From Thermoanaerobaculia bacterium (lineage in GTDB: Bacteria; Acidobacteriota; Thermoanaerobaculia; Multivoradales; JAHEKO01): a stretch of 64,000 nucleotides of DNA. The DNA is taken from contig CAMYOG010000026.1 in assembly GCA_947259925.1 (NCBI GenBank), positions 18,931 to 82,930 of the forward strand, read 5' to 3'. Position 1 is the first letter of the stretch; each line of letters begins with the position of its first letter. This document shows positions 1-8,270 of this stretch, one piece after another. The notes under the pieces are model-generated. The model was given only the letters and a program-made list of their open reading frames with translations. It made no database searches and was not told the DNA's origin. The position numbers and the translations under genes are program-made.

Positions 1-1
1 G

Positions 2-2056
2 ATCTCGGCGGTGTTGAAAGACCACCCACCCCTGGTCAACGAGCTCAAGGCCGATCTGCCGAATCACCTGGGACGCATCGTGCGCCGGTGTCTCGAAAAA
101 GACCCCGATCTCCGCTACCAGTCGGCACGGAACCTCCACCACGAGCTCGAGACCTTGTACGGCGAGATCAAGGCCGTCCAGAGCACGCCGAGGCAGCTGC
201 TTCCGCCCGAGCAGAGCCCGCCGGCGGCCGCGGCGCAGTCAGGCGACGCGGTCCCGCCGAGACCCGACTCGGTCACCTTCACGCTCGGCAGGAAGATGCT
301 CTGGCCGGTGGCCGCTGTCGCCGCGGTGGCCGCGGTCGCCCTCGGCTGGTGGCTTCTACCCGCTCGGGATTCCCAACGCTCGGCCGAGCCGCTCGAGATC
401 AGGCCCTTCACCAACGACGGCGGCTGGAAGGAGTGGCCCCAGCTGTCGCCGGACGGGGAGAAGGTCGCCTACGTGTGGTATCGGCAGGGTGCCGAAAGCG
501 GAAATCTATACGTCAAGCCGCTCGGTCTCGGTACCCGGCCCCTGCCGCTGACGGAGACTCCCGCACGGGAGATGTCGCCCGTCTGGTCGCCCGACGGCAA
601 GGAGATCGCTTTTGCCCGCGCCGGCGAGGAGGGAGCGGCGATCTTCCTCGTGCCGGCTCTCGGGGGCCAGGAGCGGAAGCTGGTGGATCTCGTGGGCCCC
701 CTGGCCGTCAGCTACGACTATCACCTACCCGCGTTGAGTTGGTCTCCGGACGGCAAGTGGCTGGCGTTGGCCGAGAAGAGTTCGGTAGACGAACCGGCGC
801 ACATCGTACGCGTCTCGCTGGACTCGCGGGAGAAGACCAGACTCACGTCACCGCCGGAGAACGTGCTGGGCGATTTCTTCCCCGCTATCTCGCCCGACGG
901 CAACTACCTGGCGTTCATGCGTTCCGGCTCGGCCAGCTGGGGGTCCCTCGACGTCTGGGTCCAACCGCTCGAGGGAGGCCAGGCTCGGCGTCTCACGTTC
1001 GGCAGGTTCGACAGCTCGGCATCTCTTTTCTGGACGCCGGAAGGCGACGAAATCATCTACACGACCGCCTTCGCGGATCGTGGAGCGATCTACCGGGTCC
1101 GTCTCGAGGGCGGGGAGCCGAGGATGATTCCCGGGATCGGTGGGAACACCGGGTATTTTTCGGTCAGGGGAAGCCGCGCCATCTATCAACAACGAAACCA
1201 ACAGTTACTGAGTATCTGGCGCGTGCCCGGTCGCATGGCCTCCGCCGGCGACCGGATACCGCAACCGTTCGTCGATTCGACCTGGTACGACGGAAACCCT
1301 GCCTTCTCGCCGGACGGTCGCAAGGTGGCCTTCAGCTCCTGGCGCGGTGGCCAGTCCAACATCTGGCTCTGTGAGCGGGACGGATCGAATCCGGTACAGC
1401 TGACCCGCTTCGGGAGCCATACGGGGACGCCCCGCTGGTCGCTGGATGGCCGCCGCATCGTCTTCGACTCCCTGGAGTCGGGGAACCAGGACATCTGGAT
1501 CATGGACGTCGAGGGCGGCGTTCCTCGCCAGTTGACGGTGGATCCGGCCGAGGACGCCACTCCGTTCTGGTCCCGCGACGGCCGGTGGATCTATTTCCAC
1601 TCGAGCCGCAGCGGCCGGCCCGAGATCTGGAGACTACCCGCCGAGGGAGGCGAGCCGAGCCGGATCACCGACGATGGCGGCTTCTACGCCGAGGAATCGT
1701 GGGATGGCGAGACGCTTTACTACGTCAAGTCCTGGACCGGTGAAGGGATCTGGGCGAAGGCGCTCGAAGGAGGCGGCGCGGACCGGCAGGTCGCTCCCGA
1801 GCCCGTGAGGTGGTACGACTGGACAGTGGCCAAGACGGGCATCTACTTCATCCAGCAGGACGTGAAGACCCCGTTGCTGACGAGCTATCGGATCCACTTC
1901 TTCGACTTCGCCAGCGGCGAGGTGACCGAAGTATTTCGACGAGATGGCCCGTTCGCTTACGAATGGCTCGCCGCCTCGCCGGACGAGGAGTGGCTGCTGT
2001 TCGGAGCGAACCAGGCCGGACAAGCCGAGCTGATGCTGGCGGAGAACTTTCGTTGA
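2..2056 (+). CDS. Ser/Thr protein kinase with PD40 beta-propeller, 5'-truncated by window edge
   Basis: The window opens inside this gene, so most of the kinase domain lies outside. The first ~55 visible residues are the end of a Hanks-type kinase C-lobe (HLGRIVRRCLEKDPDLRYQ), matching the same stretch of the kinase at 8760-11411. A Pro/Ala-rich linker follows, then one transmembrane helix at about visible residues 95-117. The rest, about 560 residues, is a series of PD40/WD40-like (TolB-type) propeller blades with repeated SPDGxxxAF motifs (SPDGKEIAFAR, SPDGRKVAFSS, SRDGRWIYFHS). Known relatives have a cytoplasmic kinase and an extracytoplasmic propeller sensor; the ligand is unknown. The gene ends at a TGA just before the tRNA-Sec region. 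Confidence 0.88.
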   Translation: MSAVLKDHPPLVNELKADLPNHLGRIVRRCLEKDPDLRYQSARNLHHELETLYGEIKAVQSTPRQLLPPEQSPPAAAAQSGDAVPPRPDSVTFTLGRKMLWPVAAVAAVAAVALGWWLLPARDSQRSAEPLEIRPFTNDGGWKEWPQLSPDGEKVAYVWYRQGAESGNLYVKPLGLGTRPLPLTETPAREMSPVWSPDGKEIAFARAGEEGAAIFLVPALGGQERKLVDLVGPLAVSYDYHLPALSWSPDGKWLALAEKSSVDEPAHIVRVSLDSREKTRLTSPPENVLGDFFPAISPDGNYLAFMRSGSASWGSLDVWVQPLEGGQARRLTFGRFDSSASLFWTPEGDEIIYTTAFADRGAIYRVRLEGGEPRMIPGIGGNTGYFSVRGSRAIYQQRNQQLLSIWRVPGRMASAGDRIPQPFVDSTWYDGNPAFSPDGRKVAFSSWRGGQSNIWLCERDGSNPVQLTRFGSHTGTPRWSLDGRRIVFDSLESGNQDIWIMDVEGGVPRQLTVDPAEDATPFWSRDGRWIYFHSSRSGRPEIWRLPAEGGEPSRITDDGGFYAEESWDGETLYYVKSWTGEGIWAKALEGGGADRQVAPEPVRWYDWTVAKTGIYFIQQDVKTPLLTSYRIHFFDFASGEVTEVFRRDGPFAYEWLAASPDEEWLLFGANQAGQAELMLAENFR

Positions 2057-2321
2057 GCGCCGAGCTCCCCTCCCGGACTCGGATGCACGTCGCTTCAGAC
2101 CACGACCCCGGCGCGCTTCAGCCCTCTGCAACGACGGGGAGCCAAGGCGGCAACGGCACCAGGGAATCGCCCCGAGTAGCGCCGGTCGAAGGGTGAGGCT
2201 ACGAGCACCGAGTTCCCATGCGATTCTGCCTACAGCAACGTAGCCGAACCGCAGGGGAATCGATCCTGAGCGATCGAGCCGAAGGCGAGAGCGCGACGAC
2301 CGCATGCCCAGGCGGTTCCGT
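2057..2321. other. Intergenic stretch, no gene seen
   Basis: This segment lies between the kinase stop and the hairpin at the 3' end of tRNA-Sec. I see no convincing coding region, no T-rich terminator and no repeat in it. On the minus strand it is the region downstream of tRNA-Sec. Confidence 0.6.
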
Positions 2322-2348
2322 CCATCTCCTCGCGGTGCGAGGAGATGG
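2322..2348 (-). repeat. Perfect 12-bp inverted repeat at the tRNA-Sec 3' end
   Basis: CCATCTCCTCGC (2322-2333) is separated by GGT from its exact complement GCGAGGAGATGG (2337-2348). On the minus strand the first three bases of the hairpin are the CCA end of tRNA-Sec, so the hairpin begins inside the mature 3' end. No T-run follows on the minus strand, so it is not a classical intrinsic terminator. It could be a processing or anti-decay element. Confidence 0.75.
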
Positions 2349-2445
2349 CGGAAGCGCATGGGAATCGAACCCACCCACCCCGTGGATCCCACGCGGCGCA
2401 AACGGTTTTGAAGACCGCGGGAGGCACCAGCCCCCGAGCGCTTCC
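2346..2445 (-). tRNA. selC: tRNA-Sec, anticodon TCA, CCA encoded
   Basis: Read on the minus strand, the 100-nt sequence has the features peculiar to bacterial tRNA-Sec. The acceptor stem has 8 bp (GGAAGCGC with GCGCTTCC). The D-stem has 6 bp with a 4-nt loop (GGGGGC TGGT GCCTCC). The anticodon loop is CTTCAAA with anticodon TCA (complement at 2409-2411). There is a long variable arm (CGTGG GAT CCACG) and a 5-bp T-stem around TTCGATT. Discriminator G and CCA are encoded. It is divergent from selA with only 52 bp between the tRNA 5' end and the selA start. Its product is charged with serine and converted to Sec-tRNA by SelA, then delivered by SelB (not in this window). Confidence 0.96.
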
Positions 2446-2497
2446 GAGGGCAGACGTTATCAGGCGAATTGGGTGTATTCTGACGTCGACCTTGACT

Positions 2498-3892
2498 GTG
2501 GACAGACAAGAGCTCCTGAGGGGACTGCCCAAGGTCGACCGACTGATGGACGGCGAGCTCGCTGGACTGACGAACGAATACCCACGCCAGCAGGTACTCT
2601 CGGAGCTACGCGACCTCCGCGAGGAGATCAATTCCGGACAGGGGCATGAACGGGACCTGACAGCCGAAGCGATCCGCGACCGGGTCGCTGCCGGCCTGGC
2701 TCGGGCCTCGCTCCCCTACTACCGGCGGGTGATCAACGCCACCGGCGTCATCCTGCACACCGGCCTCGGCCGAGCGCCGCTCGCGCCCGAGGCGGCCGAA
2801 GCCGTTGCCGAGCTGGCGGTCCACCCTCAGCGGGTGGAGATCGATCTCGAGAGCGGCGACCGGGGCGGACGGGACCGGGGCTGCGCCGAGCTCATGCGCG
2901 AGCTGACCGGTTGCGAAGACGCCACGGTGGTCAACAACAACGCCGCCGCAACGCTGGTGATCCTGGCGGCGGTTGCGCGTGGCCGGCGAGTGCTGGTGTC
3001 GCGCGGCGAGCTGGTCGAGATTGGCGGCTCGTACCGGATTCCCGACATCATGAGGGAAAGCGGCGCGGTGCTCGCCGAGGTCGGCACGACCAATCGGACC
3101 CACCTGCGTGATTTCGAGCAGGCGATCGACGATCAGACCGGCCTGATTCTCAAGGTCCACACCTCGAACTACCGGGTCGTCGGCTTCACCGCCGAGGTCG
3201 ACATCCGAGCGCTGGTCGGAGTCGGCCGCAAGCGGGGGGTCCCGGTGGTCTACGACCTCGGCTCGGGCTGCATGGTCGACCTGGCGGCGCGCGGGCGGGT
3301 CGGCGACGAATCGGTCCAGGAGCTGATCGCTGCCGGGGTCGATCTGGTCTGCTTCAGCGGCGACAAGCTCCTCGGCGGACCGCAGGCCGGCATCATCGCC
3401 GGCAAGACCGAAGCGGTCGACGCCTGCCGCCGGCATCCGCTCTTTCGGGCCACGCGGCCCGGACGCCTCGTCTACACCGCCCTCGAAGCCACCTTGCGCC
3501 TCTATCGAGGGGGTGACGACGTCGCGCTGGCCCGGATCCCGGCGCTCCGGCGACTCACCGCGCCTGCCGCGGAGCTCGAGGACGCCGCCGAGAGCTGGGC
3601 GGCGGAGCTGGCTCGGATCCCCGGCCTCGAGGTCGAGGCGGTCTCCTGCGCCTCGCAGGCGGGTAGCGGCTCGCTGCCGACGCACGAGCTGCCGAGCTGG
3701 GGCGTCTCGCTTGCCCCCTCGTGGTGCTCACTCGACTCGCTGGCAGCCGAGCTCCGCCGCGGCGAGCCGGCGATCCTGGCCCGGACCCACGACGAACGGC
3801 TGATCTTCGATTTGAGGACGCTCGATCCGGACGAGCTCGAGGCGATCCGGGAGCGACTGGCGACCCTGGCGTCCGAGCCCAGCGAGTCGTAG
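2498..3892 (+). CDS. selA: L-seryl-tRNA(Sec) selenium transferase
   Basis: SelA converts Ser-tRNA(Sec) to Sec-tRNA(Sec) with selenophosphate, using PLP. The 464-residue product matches the usual ~460 length and carries family landmarks in order: NATGVILHTGLGRAPL, TVVNNNAAATL, SRGELVEIGGSYRIPDIM, EVGTTNRTH, the PLP-lysine motif FSGDKLLGGPQAGI (Lys290), and a GSGSLPTHELPS segment near the C-terminus. I chose GTG 2498 (MDRQELLRGLPKVDR) because translation further upstream runs into the tRNA gene; TTG 2492 is an alternative. No clear Shine-Dalgarno is visible, and TATTCT at about 2477-2482 could act as a -10 box for a nearly leaderless mRNA. Its pairing with tRNA-Sec makes the function firm. Confidence 0.96.
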   Translation: MDRQELLRGLPKVDRLMDGELAGLTNEYPRQQVLSELRDLREEINSGQGHERDLTAEAIRDRVAAGLARASLPYYRRVINATGVILHTGLGRAPLAPEAAEAVAELAVHPQRVEIDLESGDRGGRDRGCAELMRELTGCEDATVVNNNAAATLVILAAVARGRRVLVSRGELVEIGGSYRIPDIMRESGAVLAEVGTTNRTHLRDFEQAIDDQTGLILKVHTSNYRVVGFTAEVDIRALVGVGRKRGVPVVYDLGSGCMVDLAARGRVGDESVQELIAAGVDLVCFSGDKLLGGPQAGIIAGKTEAVDACRRHPLFRATRPGRLVYTALEATLRLYRGGDDVALARIPALRRLTAPAAELEDAAESWAAELARIPGLEVEAVSCASQAGSGSLPTHELPSWGVSLAPSWCSLDSLAAELRRGEPAILARTHDERLIFDLRTLDPDELEAIRERLATLASEPSES

Positions 3893-3893
3893 C

Positions 3894-5186
3894 TCAGGCT
3901 CTCGGACGCGTACCGCGCCGCTCGCTCGAGGAATTGGCGATGATACGCGCCCCCCGTCCCCGCGTCAGGAAACTGTACGCCCACTGGAAGCCGACCAGCA
4001 CCCGGTTGGCGAAGCCGACCAGGTAGAGGATGTGGATGAAGATCCAGAGCAGCCAGGCGAAGTAGCCGGAGAACTTGAGCGAGCCGAGGTCGGCGACCGC
4101 GGCCGCCCGCCCGATCACCGCGAGATTGCCTCGATTCGAGTACCGGAACCGCTTGCCGGGCTTGCCCGCCAGGCGGCGGGCGATCGAGTCGGCCGCGAAC
4201 CGGCCCTGCTGCATCGCCACCGGCGCAACCCCCGGCAGGGGCTGGCCCGATTCGTCTTCGAGATGGATCATGTCGCCGAGAGCGAGGATCTCCGGGTGGC
4301 CGGGCAGGGTCAGATCGGGCTCGACCAGAATGCGGCCCGCGCGATCGGTCTCGGCGCCGGTCGCCCGCGCCAGCAGGGCCGCGAGGGGCGACGCCTGCAC
4401 GCCAGCCGCCCAGAGAGCCGTGGCGCAGGGCACGAGCCAGCGCTCGTCTCCGCTGCGCAAGGTGACGGAGTGCTCGCCGATCTCTTCCACCCGGGTGTCG
4501 AGGAGGACTTCGACCCCCAACCGCTCGAGCGACCGCTGGGCCGCCGCCGACAGACGCGGCACGTACGGCGGCAGGACCCGATCGGTCCCCTCCACCAAGA
4601 GCACCCGGGCGCTGTCGGGCGCGAACCTGCGGAACTCGCGGCGCAGCGTGTAGCGGGCGAGCTCGCCGATCGCTCCCGCCAGCTCCACCCCGGTCGCCCC
4701 GGCTCCGACGATCACGAAAGTCAGAAGCTCCCGGCGCCGGTCCGGATCGTCGGTCAGCTCGGCGCGCTCGAAGGCTCGCAGGATCCGGCTGCGGATCTCG
4801 GTGGCGTCTTCGACGTCCTTGAGGCCCGGCGCCATTGCCTCCCACTTCGGGTTGCCGAAATAATGATGGCGGACTCCCGCCGCGACCACCAACGTGTCGT
4901 ACTCCAGCCGTCCATCGGCGAGCTCGACCGTACGGGCCTCGACGTCGAACCCGCCGACCTCGCTCAGCAGCACCGTGGCGTTGGCCTGGCGCTTGAGCAC
5001 CTCGCGCAAGGGAGCGCACAGGTCGGCTGGTGACAGCCCGCCGGTCGCGACCTGGTACAGGAGCGGCTGAAAGAGATGGAAGTTACGACGGTCGACCAGG
5101 GTCAGATCGACCGGTCGCCGGGCCAGCCCGCGCGCGGCGTTCAGGCCCGCGAAGCCGCCGCCGACGATGACCACCCGATGCTTCAC
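3894..5186 (-). CDS. ndh: Type II NADH dehydrogenase (NADH:quinone oxidoreductase)
   Basis: This 430-residue flavoprotein oxidises NADH and reduces quinone at the inner face of the membrane without pumping protons. The N-terminal Rossmann motif VVIVGGGFAGLNAARGL binds FAD. A second dinucleotide motif, FVIVGAGATGVELAGAI, binds NADH. The FAD-closing segment is EILALGDM, and AxVAMQQGRFAA is typical of NDH-2. A hydrophobic C-terminal helix (YFAWLLWIFIHILYLVGF) should anchor it to the membrane. GTG at 5184-5186 gives the product MKHRVVIVGG and starts right at the conserved fold. It is divergent from the aldehyde dehydrogenase with 21 bp between starts, and its stop lies one base past selA in convergent orientation. 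Confidence 0.93.
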   Translation of the reverse strand: MKHRVVIVGGGFAGLNAARGLARRPVDLTLVDRRNFHLFQPLLYQVATGGLSPADLCAPLREVLKRQANATVLLSEVGGFDVEARTVELADGRLEYDTLVVAAGVRHHYFGNPKWEAMAPGLKDVEDATEIRSRILRAFERAELTDDPDRRRELLTFVIVGAGATGVELAGAIGELARYTLRREFRRFAPDSARVLLVEGTDRVLPPYVPRLSAAAQRSLERLGVEVLLDTRVEEIGEHSVTLRSGDERWLVPCATALWAAGVQASPLAALLARATGAETDRAGRILVEPDLTLPGHPEILALGDMIHLEDESGQPLPGVAPVAMQQGRFAADSIARRLAGKPGKRFRYSNRGNLAVIGRAAAVADLGSLKFSGYFAWLLWIFIHILYLVGFANRVLVGFQWAYSFLTRGRGARIIANSSSERRGTRPRA

Positions 5187-5207
5187 CGGCGGTAGGATAC
5201 TGCCAAG

Positions 5208-6578
5208 ATGATCGAAAGCACGAACCCCGCGACCGGTGAAACGATTCAGCAGTACTCGGAGATGTCGGCCACCGAGGTGGACGGGATCCTGGATCGAGTC
5301 GCGGCGGCTGCCGCTGCCTGGAGACTGACCGATTTCGCGCCCCGCTCCGCCGGCCTGCTCAAGGCGGCCGAGCTCCTCCGCCAGGGCCGTGACGAGTACG
5401 CCGAGCTCATGGCCCGGGAGATGGGCAAGCCGCTCGAGCAGGGCCGCTCCGAAGTCGACAAGTGCGCCTGGGTGTGCGAGTACTACACGCAGAACGCCGC
5501 CGACTTTCTCGAGGACGAGCATGTCGACCTCGCGGGCGACGCCGAGAGGAGCTTCGTCAGCTTCCAGCCGCTCGGTGTGGTGCTGGCGGTCATGCCCTGG
5601 AACTTCCCGTTCTGGCAGGTCTTCCGGTTCGCCGCGCCCAGCCTCATGGCCGGCAACGGCGCCGTCCTCAAGCATGCGAGCAACGTGCCCGGCTGTGCCC
5701 TGGCGATCGAGGACATCTTCGGGAAAGCGGGTCTCCCGAGCGACCTCTTTCGCACGCTCCTGATCCCGTCCGGAGGTGTCGCCCGCGTGATCGAGCATCC
5801 GGCGGTCCGGGCGGTCACCCTGACCGGGTCGACGCCGGCGGGCAAAGCGGTGGCCGCGGCGGCCGGCGCGGCGCTCAAGAAGTCCGTGCTCGAGCTCGGC
5901 GGCAGCGACCCGTACGTGGTGCTCGCGGACGCCGATCTCGACGGCGCGGTCGACGCCTGCGTGACCAGCCGGTTGATCAACAGCGGCCAGAGCTGCATCG
6001 CGGCCAAGCGCTTCATCGTGGTCGAGAGCGTGCGCGAGGAGTTCGAGCGGCGGTTCACCGAGGCGATGAAGACCAAACGAGTGGGTGACCCCGGCGATCC
6101 GCGCACCGACGTCGGTCCCCAGGCTCGGACCGACCTGCGCAACGAGCTCCACGCCCAGGTCGAGCGCAGTATCGCCGCCGGCGCCCGCTGTCTGCTCGGC
6201 GGTGAGCTGCCCGACTCGACCGGCGCCTACTACCCGATCACCGTCCTGACGGACGTCGGGCCGGGGATGCCCGCCTACGACGAGGAACTCTTCGGCCCGG
6301 TCGCCGCGATCATCCCGGTGGCCGGCGAGGAGGAAGCGATCGCGACGGCCAACGACTCGCCGTTCGGCCTCGGCGCGGCGGTCTTTTCCGGTGACGTCGA
6401 TCACGCCGAGGAGCTGGCGCGCGACCATCTGGAAGCGGGCTCGTGCTTCGTCAACGGCTTCGTCCGCTCGGATCCCAGGCTGCCGTTCGGCGGCATCAAG
6501 GAGTCGGGCTACGGCCGCGAGCTCGGGCCGTTCGGGATCCGGGAGTTCGTGAACGTCAAGACGGTCTGGGTCGAGTGA
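5208..6578 (+). CDS. NAD(P)-dependent aldehyde dehydrogenase, succinate-semialdehyde dehydrogenase-like
   Basis: The 456-residue protein is a complete aldehyde dehydrogenase. It has MPWNFPFWQVFRF (cofactor and tetramer region), TGSTPAGKAV (Rossmann), the general-base glutamate in LELGGSDP (Glu229), the nucleophile in NSGQSCIAAKR (Cys263), EELFGPV, and a PFGGIKESGYGRELG C-terminal signature. Length and motifs are closest to the short Sad/YneI type of succinate-semialdehyde dehydrogenase, which feeds GABA or other C4 semialdehydes into the TCA cycle; that substrate is inference. The ATG start is preceded by GGTAGGA. The gene is followed by an inverted repeat that may terminate it. Confidence 0.88.
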   Translation: MIESTNPATGETIQQYSEMSATEVDGILDRVAAAAAAWRLTDFAPRSAGLLKAAELLRQGRDEYAELMAREMGKPLEQGRSEVDKCAWVCEYYTQNAADFLEDEHVDLAGDAERSFVSFQPLGVVLAVMPWNFPFWQVFRFAAPSLMAGNGAVLKHASNVPGCALAIEDIFGKAGLPSDLFRTLLIPSGGVARVIEHPAVRAVTLTGSTPAGKAVAAAAGAALKKSVLELGGSDPYVVLADADLDGAVDACVTSRLINSGQSCIAAKRFIVVESVREEFERRFTEAMKTKRVGDPGDPRTDVGPQARTDLRNELHAQVERSIAAGARCLLGGELPDSTGAYYPITVLTDVGPGMPAYDEELFGPVAAIIPVAGEEEAIATANDSPFGLGAAVFSGDVDHAEELARDHLEAGSCFVNGFVRSDPRLPFGGIKESGYGRELGPFGIREFVNVKTVWVE

Positions 6579-6585
6579 TGATCGG

Positions 6586-6685
6586 AGAAAGGGAGGTGTC
6601 GGAGAAAGGGAGTGCCCTTCCTTTTCATACCCTCCATCAGACCTTTTGGAGGAGGGTATGCCCTCCTTTCTCGCAGCCTCCCTTC
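6586..6685. repeat. ~100-bp imperfect inverted repeat, possible terminator
   Basis: This 305-bp gene-free gap between the aldehyde dehydrogenase and asnA contains nested inverted sequence. The inner perfect stem CATACCCTCC (6626-6635) pairs with GGAGGGTATG (6651-6660) across a 15-nt loop. Outside it, 6586-6616 (AGAAAGGGAGG and GAGAAAGGGAG) matches the complement of 6661-6685 with a few mismatches. The element is purine/pyrimidine skewed and differs from the GC-rich flanks. It is either a long hairpin terminator or a small palindromic element. The rest of the gap (6686-6883) shows only the asnA ribosome site. Confidence 0.6.
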
Positions 6686-6883
6686 TAGCACTGAGGGAAA
6701 CGAGCAGCCTCTCCTTCTCGCGTCTTCCGTCGGAAACAGTTACCCGTAGGAGCTCCCAGTCGGCCGCCGTTTGCGGGCGTGGGTCGCGAACCGTGCGCCG
6801 GGGTGGTGCCCGGACGCCCCTCCCCGGGTAGCGTGGCACCGTTCGAAGGCGCTTCGGCCAGACCAACAGACGGAGGTGCAGGG

Positions 6884-8017
6884 ATGAGCGGTGACAAGCA
6901 GGCGGACCTCGCCGGTCCGGGCATCGGCAACTACGACGACCTGGAGAAGATCCTGCCGAGCGACTACCAGTCGCTGCTGAGTCCGCGCGAGACCCAGGAG
7001 GCGCTCTACGCCGTCAAGAGCTACATCGAAGAGAACCTCTGCCGCGAGCTCAACCTGATCATGGTCTCGGTACCGCTGCTGGTTACCGAGGAGAGCGGCA
7101 TCAACGACATGCTCGATCGTGACGGATCGCGCACTCCTGTGTCGTTCCGGATCGAGAACGACTACGGCCAGAACCCGGTCAACGCCCAGCTCGTCCAGGC
7201 GGCCACCAAGTGGAAGCGGATGGCGCTCCGGCAGTTCGACTGCAAGGTCGGTGAGGGCATCTGCACCGACATGCGTGCCGTGCGCAAGGACTACTTCCTC
7301 GATCACGACCACAGCGCCTACGTCGACCAGTGGGACTGGGAGCTGGCGATCACCGCGGAGCAGCGCAACCTCGAGTTCCTGACCGAGGTCGTCCAGAAGC
7401 TCTGGAAGGTGATCCGGGGTGCCGACAAACACGTCCACACCCTCTATCCCAAGCTCGGCGAGGGCGGCTATCCGGACCTCCCGGACGAGCTGACCTTCCT
7501 GCACGCCGAGGAGATCCTGGAGCGCTTTCCCGACATGCCTCGCAAGGAGCGCGAGACCGCCATCCTGCAGGAGTACCCGGCGATCTTCATCTACGGCATC
7601 GGTTGGCCGCTGGAGGACGGCTACCCGCACGAGATGCGCGCCGCGGACTACGACGACTGGTCGACCGAGGGCGTCTCCGCGGACGGCCGTCCCGTCCACG
7701 GCCTGAACGGCGACATCCTGGTCTGGAATCCGGTCACCCGCCGGCGGCACGAGCTGACCTCCATGGGAGTCCGGGTCGACGCCGAGTCGCTCCGCAGGCA
7801 GCTCGAGATGAGCGATCAGCTCGACAGTCTCGAGTTCCCCTACCATCGGGCGATCGTCGACAACGAGATTCCGCTCTCGATCGGCGGTGGGATCGGCCAA
7901 TCACGTACCTACATGGCGATCCTCAAGAAGGCCCACCTCGGGGAAGTGAGCGTCACCGTCTGGCCGGAGATTCTCAAGGAGATGTGCCGCCGGAAGAACA
8001 TCCACGTTCTCGAATAG
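6884..8017 (+). CDS. asnA: Aspartate-ammonia ligase (asparagine synthetase A)
   Basis: AsnA makes asparagine from aspartate, ammonia and ATP and belongs to the class II tRNA-synthetase-like fold. Diagnostic stretches are LNLIMVSVPLLV, a near-family IFIYGIGWPLEDGYPHEMR, RAADYDDWS, LNGDILVWNPV, and the class II motif 3 equivalent SIGGGIGQSRTYM. At 377 residues it is longer than the ~330-residue enterobacterial enzyme, mainly from an N-terminal extension. The ATG at 6884 follows CGGAGGTGCAGGG, a good ribosome site; extending further upstream adds only low-complexity sequence. Its TAG stop (8015-8017) is formed by the first bases of the palindromic repeat that follows. Confidence 0.93.
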   Translation: MSGDKQADLAGPGIGNYDDLEKILPSDYQSLLSPRETQEALYAVKSYIEENLCRELNLIMVSVPLLVTEESGINDMLDRDGSRTPVSFRIENDYGQNPVNAQLVQAATKWKRMALRQFDCKVGEGICTDMRAVRKDYFLDHDHSAYVDQWDWELAITAEQRNLEFLTEVVQKLWKVIRGADKHVHTLYPKLGEGGYPDLPDELTFLHAEEILERFPDMPRKERETAILQEYPAIFIYGIGWPLEDGYPHEMRAADYDDWSTEGVSADGRPVHGLNGDILVWNPVTRRRHELTSMGVRVDAESLRRQLEMSDQLDSLEFPYHRAIVDNEIPLSIGGGIGQSRTYMAILKKAHLGEVSVTVWPEILKEMCRRKNIHVLE

Positions 8018-8195
8018 CCTGCCCTTCTCACCGGCTTCCGTTGCGAGCTGGCGTAGGCGCCTGAAGATGCGCGACTTACCGAGCGAGGGCGCCACAGGCG
8101 TACTGAAGTACGTCGAGGACGCCCGACCGAGGCAAGTCGTGCAGATTCAGGTGCCTACGTCAGCGCAGTAGGAAGCTGGTGAGAAGGGCAGGCTA
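8015..8195. repeat. 181-bp palindromic repeat, copy 1 (full length)
   Basis: The whole segment is an imperfect palindrome. It begins TAGCCTGCCCTTCTCACC and ends with the complement GGTGAGAAGGGCAGGCTA, with the centre at GTACTGAAGTAC. The two arms share most positions but differ in a recognisable way: one inner arm reads GGCTTCCGTTGCGAG, the other, read inward, AGCTTCCTACTGCG. Both arm types recur in the shorter copy at 24303-24381. The terminal TAG is the asnA stop codon. No transposase is present, so it resembles a REP/MITE-type non-autonomous element. A very long RNA hairpin would form in transcripts from either side. Confidence 0.85.
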
Positions 8196-8270
8196 GGGCG
8201 ATCGAGCGGCAGCCGCGCGCGGTGGCGGCCTGCTAGGCTCGGACCTCCAATCAGGTCTAAGGAGGTAGGT

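Noticed and set aside
2345..2497. Longer selA starting at ATG 2345
   Set aside because: That extension is the tRNA-Sec gene read in the antisense direction and has no homology to SelA.
3894..6866. A 990-residue minus-strand protein covering ndh and the dehydrogenase region
   Set aside because: Only the last 430 residues are NDH-2. The rest is the antisense of the aldehyde dehydrogenase gene, kept open by high GC.
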